Source: a bacterium
Lineage (GTDB): Bacteria; Bdellovibrionota; UBA1018
Assembly: GCA_019751945.1 (NCBI GenBank)
Contig: JAIEMT010000012.1
Location: 1-33,475 of the forward strand
DNA: 33,475 nucleotides
Direction: 5' to 3'
Each line of letters starts with the position of its first letter. The first letter of the stretch is position 1. The translations under genes and the position numbers were made by a program. This document shows positions 8,221 through 14,917 of the stretch, piece by piece. The notes under the pieces are model-generated. The model worked only from the letters and a program-made list of their open reading frames with translations. It ran no database searches and was not told the origin of the DNA.

Positions 8221-9279
8221 CTATTCACGGTAGCCGGTGACGCGTACCGAGTTTACGCCATCCAAGGCAAATTCCATGTTTGTGAGCTGGATAGAGTTCG
8301 TGTCTTGCTCGTAGTACCAGTAGCCGTCTCCATCGCGCCCCGACTTGAGAAGTTTGTTGTCATAGTAGAGCTTGAGTGAATAGGGATCTGGAATGAGGTC
8401 GTTTAGCAGGATGGACGGAAAATAAGTGACCGTCTTGTTCACGATGTCACGGCCAATTTTCGCCAGTTCCTTTCCGAAATTGAGCGAGCAGATGGGCATT
8501 TCGTAGTGTGGAAATTGAGTCATGAACTGTTGGTAACGGCTGCCTTTGAAATTCCAGGTGGAGTTGGATTCTGCTGCGCAGAGTAGGTCTGGCGCACCAA
8601 AAATCCCGTAGGTCAGAATTTTCTGGCGACCCTTGAAGTCCTTTAGTTTTTTTGCGAATGCGACCGGATTGATTTTGAATTCTGCAGGCCCGTCCACATC
8701 GTCATCTTGGTCCGTCAGCATGATCAAGATCAACGCAGCGCCGGGTCTAAAAAATTTCACGTAGTCTCGATCGTTGATGATGTCGTCCAGCGGTCGAATC
8801 GTTTGTTCGTTGCTGGTATTCAGAGCTGCGCCGTTACCGCCTGCAGCCTTCAGTCTCTGAACCGCTTTCATGAACTTGACTTCTGGATCCGTGGAATGGG
8901 AATCCAGAATCGTGCTCGGGGTGAAGCCTAGGAAGGGCTCTTGATGCACGGTGGTTGAAATCATTCCTAGCTTCCAGTCCAGGCGATTATTGTTAATGAA
9001 GTGTTTCATGAACAGCTTCGTATTTTGAGCGACAGCATCATGGTAGGTTTCCATGCTGGAGCTGTTGTCGATTACCCAGAGGATGTCGATTTTTGTGGTA
9101 GCCGTCATGTCGAACGATCGAATGTCTTGATCGTAGGTGAAGTAGGTCAATCCCCGAGGAACGGGGTAGACCAGGGGGGCTTGAGGAGCGCAGCCAGCCG
9201 CCTGCAGACACACCGCAGCAACGAGAGCAAAGAATGCTCCCTTGTTGAAGTACTGATTTTGGCGACTGCGTCTGTTCAT
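8221..9279 (-). CDS. VWA-domain lipoprotein, first paralogue (CglB-like)
   Basis: A 352-residue lipoprotein. Its signal peptide has a slightly longer, basic start (MNRRSRQNQ) and lipobox QAAGC with Cys30. The VWA domain opens with KIDILWVIDNSSSM; the MIDAS residues are D71, S73 and S75, again 41 residues after the lipidated Cys. The second acidic loop is IMLTDQDDD. The cysteine pair is in LLCAAES and MPICSLNFG. The C-terminal module has DGYWYYEQDTN where the second and third copies have GGFW...EQDEN. The gene starts 30 bp after the TPR gene and is probably co-transcribed with the machinery genes. VWA domains also occur in chelatases and AAA-linked proteins, but the lipobox and neighbours favour a surface adhesin. 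Confidence 0.88.
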   Translation of the reverse strand: MNRRSRQNQYFNKGAFFALVAAVCLQAAGCAPQAPLVYPVPRGLTYFTYDQDIRSFDMTATTKIDILWVIDNSSSMETYHDAVAQNTKLFMKHFINNNRLDWKLGMISTTVHQEPFLGFTPSTILDSHSTDPEVKFMKAVQRLKAAGGNGAALNTSNEQTIRPLDDIINDRDYVKFFRPGAALILIMLTDQDDDVDGPAEFKINPVAFAKKLKDFKGRQKILTYGIFGAPDLLCAAESNSTWNFKGSRYQQFMTQFPHYEMPICSLNFGKELAKIGRDIVNKTVTYFPSILLNDLIPDPYSLKLYYDNKLLKSGRDGDGYWYYEQDTNSIQLTNMEFALDGVNSVRVTGYRE

Positions 9280-9309
9280 GGTTGTACTACTTCTCGAACT
9301 ACCAAGTTG

Positions 9310-10980
9310 TTACTTGCCCGCTCTTTCGAGACATCGGTTTTGAGCCAAGCCTCTTAAGCGGAAGAGTTCATCGGGCCACATCACTCCGTCAAACGGAAAG
9401 ACCAGGTCGATTTTCTCTTCTTTGTTTAAACTCTCTTTCTTCGGGCTAGCCTGCGAAAGAGAGAGTTGATCACTGTTGATGCCTTGAGAATTTGCGAGTT
9501 CATGAAGCTGGCTTAAGTACTCCACTTTCACGAAGTTCATTTTCTTGATGGCTTCACCCACCATAGCGTACTGATTTTTCCACTGGCGGCGGTACTCGTT
9601 TACGAGAGCTTGATTGGAAGATTGAACGATTGCAGCCATTCTGACTGCAGCGGATTTCCAATGCGCTTGTTCTCCCACTGCAGGAACCACAGCAGTGATG
9701 CTCTCTTGGCCTAAAGCCTGAAGCCTGGCGAGTTCTTGAGTTCTTTTTTCAACGGTCTTTTCAGCCAGCTGAGAAAAGTAATCCGTTGTTTGCGCCGGCT
9801 TTTGTGGAGACTCGGCTTTCAAATTGGTTTCGATGAGCTTGATCGCCGGAGTATAGGTGGCTTGAAAACCATTCAAGTCTCTCTCCGTCGCATCATAGAA
9901 GCAAAGTTTCAGATTCGAAATGGCTCGAACAACCGGGACTTCGGGTTGGAAGTGGTCTTCAAACAAAGACGAAGCCAAAGTTTTCACTTCACCACGAAGC
10001 TTCTGGCTGTCGTTCTTTCTTAAAAGAACCCACGCTAATTCCTCACGGGCGTTGAGATAGTGCGGAACCTTGTTCGGAATTTTTTCGTAATACTGTTCGG
10101 CCGCATCCATCAACCCCGATTGATAGAGAAGGCGAGCGACTTGCAAGTAGTGCGCTGCAAGCTGCATCGGATCTTTGCTGGCTTCAATGGCGGGTTCCAC
10201 GTAGCGCTTCAGAATTTTTGCAGCGGAAGAGACATCGCCCTTCTTTGCAAAGCCCAGTGCAATAGTACGAGCCAACGGAATGGCCAGTTTATTCGAGGGC
10301 GGCAAAGTTTCTAAAGCCGGGCCTGCGTCGATGCCCTTGCGGAGAGCCAACCAAGCTTTCAACGTGTAATACGGTTCGCTTGCCTTAGTGTTTGCTTTGA
10401 AGATTGCAACGAGGGGTGACGAATTTTCGTTCGTAGCAACAATCGCATTGTCCAAAATCCATTGGTCAAAACCAGGTGCAATGGTGCGCTCAAGTTCAGT
10501 GGCCAACTTGGATTCACGGAAAGATTTGCTGGAAAGTTTAGAAGTCCACTCATTGAAGAAGGTTTGAGCTAGACCCAATTTCCAAAGGTTGTAGAGCTGA
10601 GCGGCGTTGGCAGACTGTTCAAAACTTGCCGGAATTTGAGGCTGAATCGCACTCCAGAGGTGAGCAGCGCCCACATAGTCGCCCTTCAAGATTTTACCAG
10701 TCCAGGTCATCACTTCGTAAGGCAGATTTCGTTGCGAGCGAAGTTCAGAGAACAGTGCCACCGAAAGAGGATCATTCAATTGGAACGAGCGGAGATCAAA
10801 GGTATCTAACGCATCTTTTGCACCGCCTGCAGTCGGAGCCGCACCCGGTGTTGGATTCGCGGGAGCCACGGGGGCCACGGACTTCAACAGCAAGTCTGCT
10901 GCTGACCCAGAGTTATCCGCTGCGACTGCTGCGCCTGAAACTAGTGCTGCAGCTAGTACGATGGGCAATGAGTATTTCAT
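9310..10980 (-). CDS. Exported TPR protein of the gliding-type cluster (GltE/AglT-like)
   Basis: A 556-residue protein with a cleavable signal peptide (cleavage near AVA-AD, residue 20-21), so periplasmic. Most of the remainder is alpha-helical with TPR-like repeats (for example LQVARLLYQSGLMDAAEQYYEKIPNKVPHYLNA in the middle), followed by a more coiled, Glu/Gln-rich C-terminus. Exported TPR proteins such as GltE (AglT) link the inner-membrane motor to outer-membrane parts in Myxococcus gliding complexes. The assignment to that role rests on size, export, repeats and neighbours, not on a diagnostic motif. It starts 2 bp after the beta-barrel gene and ends 30 bp before the first VWA gene. Confidence 0.75.
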   Translation of the reverse strand: MKYSLPIVLAAALVSGAAVAADNSGSAADLLLKSVAPVAPANPTPGAAPTAGGAKDALDTFDLRSFQLNDPLSVALFSELRSQRNLPYEVMTWTGKILKGDYVGAAHLWSAIQPQIPASFEQSANAAQLYNLWKLGLAQTFFNEWTSKLSSKSFRESKLATELERTIAPGFDQWILDNAIVATNENSSPLVAIFKANTKASEPYYTLKAWLALRKGIDAGPALETLPPSNKLAIPLARTIALGFAKKGDVSSAAKILKRYVEPAIEASKDPMQLAAHYLQVARLLYQSGLMDAAEQYYEKIPNKVPHYLNAREELAWVLLRKNDSQKLRGEVKTLASSLFEDHFQPEVPVVRAISNLKLCFYDATERDLNGFQATYTPAIKLIETNLKAESPQKPAQTTDYFSQLAEKTVEKRTQELARLQALGQESITAVVPAVGEQAHWKSAAVRMAAIVQSSNQALVNEYRRQWKNQYAMVGEAIKKMNFVKVEYLSQLHELANSQGINSDQLSLSQASPKKESLNKEEKIDLVFPFDGVMWPDELFRLRGLAQNRCLERAGK

Positions 10981-10982
10981 GC

Positions 10983-11711
10983 TTAGCTCCCGCCTAACAT
11001 AATGCCTGCGTCCAGATGGAGGACGAAGCTGTTGACGATCCCCTGAGATGTAATGAGTTTCTCGTTATAGATGTAGTCTTTCACGCCGATGCGCACGCTG
11101 CCCTTTTTACCGAGCCAGAATGCAAAGCCTGCGTCCACCACGCCAGCGACTTGTCTACCAGTGTTCAAGTTGACCACGCCGCCGCCCAACGTCCAGTATT
11201 GGTCGAAGTACAGAACGTTATCCATCGAGAGACGGAACTTTCCATAGAAAAGGTTGTATCCGACGTTCAGGTCAGCCACGAAATCCGGATAAGCAACGTC
11301 CGGGCGAGGACCCTTCGTGTCGTTCAAAAGAATCAAAGTTGAGTTCGTGAGAGAGTTCGAAACATACGAACCGTTCACGCCAATGCTCCAGCGATCGCTG
11401 AGGTGATAACGAATGCCGCCGTTGAAGTAGGTGGAATTCACAAACTCTTGGTTCGTGCGCTTTCCGATGCCGAGCTGGAATTCCCATTTGTTTGTCATCG
11501 GAGCGTAGCGGGACTGAACCGAGTAGAGCTTTTCATAAGAAGCGGAGGGTGGAAGAGTGTTCGTAGGAACGCTCATTTCCTGAAGCTGATCTTCTAAGCT
11601 TTTTTCAGCAGGCTTCTGTGCTTCCGCTTTAGTTTCGACTGCGTATCCAGTCTGAACTGCAGCGAAACCGACGACGACTGCTACTACCGACCAACGAATG
11701 GATTTCATCAT
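10983..11711 (-). CDS. Outer-membrane beta-barrel protein (Glt/OMP_myx_plus type)
   Basis: A 242-residue protein with a signal peptide (cleavage near TGYA-VE, residue 24) and a short charged linker. About 180 residues of alternating beta strands follow (WEFQLGIGKR, FNGGIRYHLSDRWSIGVNGSY, FVADLNVGYN, KFRLSMDNVLYFD, GVVDAGFAFWLG, SVRIGVKDYIY, FVLHLDAGIMLG). The LYSVQSRYAPMTNKWEF start and Asn/Gln-Glu-Phe-containing first hairpin resemble the small beta-barrels of deltaproteobacterial gliding clusters (GltA/GltB/GltH-like). It probably forms the outer-membrane pore or anchor with which the VWA lipoproteins associate. It lies 14 bp after the Ig-like lipoprotein gene and 2 bp before the TPR gene. 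Confidence 0.8.
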   Translation of the reverse strand: MMKSIRWSVVAVVVGFAAVQTGYAVETKAEAQKPAEKSLEDQLQEMSVPTNTLPPSASYEKLYSVQSRYAPMTNKWEFQLGIGKRTNQEFVNSTYFNGGIRYHLSDRWSIGVNGSYVSNSLTNSTLILLNDTKGPRPDVAYPDFVADLNVGYNLFYGKFRLSMDNVLYFDQYWTLGGGVVNLNTGRQVAGVVDAGFAFWLGKKGSVRIGVKDYIYNEKLITSQGIVNSFVLHLDAGIMLGGS

Positions 11712-11725
11712 AAATTTACCAATGC

Positions 11726-13360
11726 CTAGTTATTCTCAGGTTGAAGATCAATTCCACCCGAGTCTGATTCTGTTGCAGCCGGAGCTTCAGCTGCTTCAGC
11801 AGGGCCCGACTTATTTTCAATGATTCGAATTTTGAAGGTTTCAGTCACCCAGTAGCCGCTCGCGGACTTAAAGGAGACTGAATATTCGCGGTCGAGCGGG
11901 AACTTTGCAGTGCTCGATCCATACGGATACTTCGGCGAAAACGAGAAAATCTGATTTGAAACATCGTAACGAAGCCCGTCGATATCACTGTTATTGTCGT
12001 TAAAGCCGATTTCGACACTTGCCAAGGGGTCTGCCGGATCTGGCTTGGCCACGTCCAAGTCCTGAACTGGAATCTTCACTTCGATCTGAGCATTGACTTC
12101 GATTTCGCGAGTAATCCCACGGGGCCATTCCGATCGGTCAATGCGAATACCCTTGGTATCCGGCAACGCCTTGTTGGAAGCCACCACGACAATCGTCTTA
12201 TCCGAGCAAGCGATCTCTTCTGAATGAATCTGTTCAGAGCTGTTGGACGGATTTTTAGAGCTACAAGCGCGGATGGTGATCTTTTGCTCTTTGTCCATCA
12301 TGGAGAGTGGAACATTGACCCAAGCCGCAGCGCCAACGGTCGTATCCTTGCCAATCGTTTTTGGGGTCTGAATGCGAATCGCACCTTCTTCAGGCTGCGC
12401 AGCCAGGAAAACATCCGGAGCAGACTCACCGCCGAGATCCTTCGCTACAAATGAGAACGAAGCCCCGTGCGACATGACTACGCGATCAGGCATTTCGATC
12501 ACTGGAGCCATGACTTTGTTTTCAACTCGAATGATCAACGGATTCTTTGTCCGAGTTTGACGTCCGAGAGAATTCACTGCCACTAAATGAACTTTATAAA
12601 CTCTTGCGCGGCAATTACATGCGGCATCCCAAGGATCGGAACGGCCAACCGTCCGAATGCTGGGGGTGTAGCGAATTTGCCAAAGGCCCGGACCCACGTA
12701 GTCTACAGTTAAGCCGTCGGGAAGGCGGCCCGGAGAAGCGGACTCAGCATTGACCCAAGCTTTATTGCTGACGGGTTCGTCGAGCTCTACTTTGAATTGA
12801 TATTCTAAGGTGTCTTCTTCCTTCACAACAAGCTGCTCTTTGTCCGTCTTAATTTCGAAATTTCCGGGTGAGTAGTTGATGTGAAGGACCACAGTCTTAT
12901 GAACAAACATGTCTTTGTTCTCAGACGAGCGAAGAGCGACTTTGAGTTCTTTAGTGATGACGTTCGGAACGCTGTTACCGAACTCTTCTTTGTAGAACAT
13001 GCGTTTGGAGGGCTTCCAAGTGAACTTACCGATCAGGCGATCTTTACCGGAAACCTTTTTGATCTCCGTCTTAAATTCTGCCCCTTCTGGCAAACCTTCC
13101 CCTTCAAAAATCACCACGGGATTTCCCTTGGGAACCCATGCTTCAATCTTGAAAGATTTTTCTTGGCCAGCGCTGAATTCCCATTTTCCTTCCGGATCTG
13201 GAATCAACGAATAGAATTCGATCTTCTTTTCAACGGGCTTGATTTGTTCGACCTTGGTGCCATTGAGGGCCTTATCGACCTCATCATTACAACCCGTAGT
13301 TGCCACGATGGCGATTGCGCTTAGGGCAAGAACTAGACTTTTAGCCAGCTTCATATTCAT
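11726..13360 (-). CDS. Ig-like (He_PIG/cadherin-like) lipoprotein
   Basis: A 544-residue lipoprotein: the signal peptide ends in VATTGC with Cys24. The mature part is a string of beta-sandwich modules. Two show the putative-Ig (He_PIG) pattern of a Leu-Pro-Glu/Asp-Gly step followed by a short Trp or Tyr-Thr-Pro-Ser strand (GLPEGAEF...FTWKPS near 85-115, LPDGLTV...IRYTPS near 220-240). Further beta-rich modules extend to about 515. The C-terminus is Ala/Glu-rich and disordered. It could form an extended periplasmic or surface stalk between transducer and barrel. The gene lies 16 bp after the AgmX/PglI-like transducer gene and 14 bp before the barrel gene. No exact Myxococcus counterpart is recognised. 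Confidence 0.7.
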   Translation of the reverse strand: MNMKLAKSLVLALSAIAIVATTGCNDEVDKALNGTKVEQIKPVEKKIEFYSLIPDPEGKWEFSAGQEKSFKIEAWVPKGNPVVIFEGEGLPEGAEFKTEIKKVSGKDRLIGKFTWKPSKRMFYKEEFGNSVPNVITKELKVALRSSENKDMFVHKTVVLHINYSPGNFEIKTDKEQLVVKEEDTLEYQFKVELDEPVSNKAWVNAESASPGRLPDGLTVDYVGPGLWQIRYTPSIRTVGRSDPWDAACNCRARVYKVHLVAVNSLGRQTRTKNPLIIRVENKVMAPVIEMPDRVVMSHGASFSFVAKDLGGESAPDVFLAAQPEEGAIRIQTPKTIGKDTTVGAAAWVNVPLSMMDKEQKITIRACSSKNPSNSSEQIHSEEIACSDKTIVVVASNKALPDTKGIRIDRSEWPRGITREIEVNAQIEVKIPVQDLDVAKPDPADPLASVEIGFNDNNSDIDGLRYDVSNQIFSFSPKYPYGSSTAKFPLDREYSVSFKSASGYWVTETFKIRIIENKSGPAEAAEAPAATESDSGGIDLQPENN

Positions 13361-13376
13361 GATTCCTTCGACTCTC

Positions 13377-14612
13377 TTAAGTTCCTACCGGACGGAGCAG
13401 GAACGGATAACTTACTCCGACCTTCACTCCACCAAGTGGTTTCGGGAACTGCCACGTCATCATTCGAGTAGAGATACAGCTTTCGACTTCTGAACTGCGG
13501 AGAGTGGTGGTTTTCACTCGGCTGAAGTTCAGCATGCCGGTTCCACTAATTTCAAACTGCATGGTCACGGTTCCGCCGAGACCTGGATTTTTCAACAAAC
13601 CTTGTTCATAACAAGCACGAACCTGGCTCAGGTATTTTGCAATGGTGGCTTGAATAGCTGCCTTACTGAGGCCGCCTTCCAGAACCATGTCTTGTGAGAT
13701 CGGAATAGAAGACAGCGCTTTGCCTTCGCCAGAGCCGACGCTCGCATTACCGTAGCCGCCCTGTCCGCCGCCGCGACCTTTCGTGCCGATGCCGCCCAAA
13801 CCAGCTGTTCCGGTGTTACCCACCGTCACGCGCTTCAGGCCTGCGCCGATACCCACTAAGACTTCGCCGCCGCTGCCTTCCGAGCCGCCTGCGCCAGCAC
13901 CGGGGCTAGCGTTGGTGAGCTTGGTGGGAGCGCCGCCAAGAGCCTTGTTCAAATCTTTTCTTCCTAAGAGACCTAGGAAGCCTAAGTCTTGTTGTACTGC
14001 GCGCTTTACTTGTTGATCGCGCTGAACCACGAGCTTCTTATTGGGATCCTGAGGCAACCCATGGGTCATTTGCGGGACGACCACTTGCTTTTGAATCTTC
14101 GGCTTCACGTTTACAACGACCTGTTGAATGATTTGAGGTTCGATCTGTTCGACGTGGTCTTTTGGAAGAGCCAAGAAAAGTAAGAAGAACGCAGCACCGA
14201 TGAGGAGCGCGCGCTGAACTTTCTTTGCTTCTTTTTCATCGTCTGGGAAAATGACTTCGCCCAAACGATTGGGATCGAGAGCTGCGGTCTTGGAAACCAA
14301 GAAGGAGCCATGACCAGGAGTCGAAATCTCGTAGCCACCGTCTCTGGCTTTCACTTCGCAGTTTTCAACGGCGGAGAGCTTCATGCCCGGAGCGATGGAT
14401 ACTTTGAACAACCACTTGTCGGGCTGAGCGAAATGAGCTTTCGCTTCACGATCCCGACCAATCTCGAGTTTTCTCACAATACGAGATTGGAGACGCTCTT
14501 TAGCAGCTCTCTCGCTAATGAAACCGAAGGTGCTGTGGAAGCCATAGACTTCCGACACCGAATCAGGAATTAACTTGAGCAGTGATCCATTCGACAGTGC
14601 GATGGCGATCAT
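13377..14612 (-). CDS. Inner-membrane transducer with AgmX/PglI C-terminal domain (GltG/GltJ-like)
   Basis: A 411-residue bitopic membrane protein. Residues 1-130 are a soluble, presumably cytoplasmic module of unknown type. Residues about 133-149 (ALLIGAAFFLLFLAL) form the single membrane span. A Gln/Val/Lys-rich and then Gly-rich stalk (about 150-300) crosses the periplasm. Residues about 315-411 match the AgmX/PglI C-terminal domain: QVRACYEQGLLKNP, the VESCIS segment, WQFPKPLGG and the terminal YPFLLRP, with the two conserved cysteines. In Myxococcus, GltG and GltJ of this type carry energy from the TolQR-like motor to the envelope complex in a TonB-like way. The gene overlaps the 102-residue protein gene by 4 bp. 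The N-terminal module lacks an obvious FHA or GYF signature, so its cytoplasmic partner may differ. Confidence 0.88.
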   Translation of the reverse strand: MIAIALSNGSLLKLIPDSVSEVYGFHSTFGFISERAAKERLQSRIVRKLEIGRDREAKAHFAQPDKWLFKVSIAPGMKLSAVENCEVKARDGGYEISTPGHGSFLVSKTAALDPNRLGEVIFPDDEKEAKKVQRALLIGAAFFLLFLALPKDHVEQIEPQIIQQVVVNVKPKIQKQVVVPQMTHGLPQDPNKKLVVQRDQQVKRAVQQDLGFLGLLGRKDLNKALGGAPTKLTNASPGAGAGGSEGSGGEVLVGIGAGLKRVTVGNTGTAGLGGIGTKGRGGGQGGYGNASVGSGEGKALSSIPISQDMVLEGGLSKAAIQATIAKYLSQVRACYEQGLLKNPGLGGTVTMQFEISGTGMLNFSRVKTTTLRSSEVESCISTRMMTWQFPKPLGGVKVGVSYPFLLRPVGT

Positions 14613-14917
14613 TGAATGTTTTCCCCCAGCTCAGCTGATGTGTGATCAATAAAGTTTTCACGCATTCTTAGAAGACCGAACCCATTCCCACGTGGGTCAC
14701 CAGTCACAACACTCATTTCAGGGCGCTTCAGCTGACCTTGAATGATGAGTTCTTCGAAGTTCATTTCTTTGCCGGCTTTATATTTTACTTTAGCAGCGCT
14801 GGCTTCAGTGGCTTTGCTCAGATCCGGACCTTCCGTGGAATTGGAAGGTGCGTTGGCAGCCTGAGCGCCAGTGACGAATGCGAGAGTCATGACGAAAACA
14901 ATTAAAACACGTTTCAT
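14609..14917 (-). CDS. Small exported protein of the gliding-type cluster
   Basis: A 102-residue protein with a signal peptide (cleavage near AQA-AN, residue 20), so predicted periplasmic. The mature part is short and polar, with a compact C-terminal segment MNFEELIIQGQLKRPEM followed by RMRENF. I recall similar small ORFs with an I/F-E-L-x-I-x-G-x-x-x-R-P pattern next to TolQR/AgmX-type genes in related bacteria, but cannot verify that here. It overlaps both neighbours by 4 bp, which implies translational coupling and a fixed stoichiometry with the long TPR protein and the transducer. Function unknown; an accessory or adaptor subunit is an inference from position. Confidence 0.7.
   Translation of the reverse strand: MKRVLIVFVMTLAFVTGAQAANAPSNSTEGPDLSKATEASAAKVKYKAGKEMNFEELIIQGQLKRPEMSVVTGDPRGNGFGLLRMRENFIDHTSAELGENIQ

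Noticed and set aside
4876..9279. VWA proteins as chelatase or MoxR-associated subunits
   Set aside because: Those partners are cytoplasmic or membrane-anchored and sit next to AAA ATPase genes; here each copy has a lipobox and no ATPase gene is nearby.
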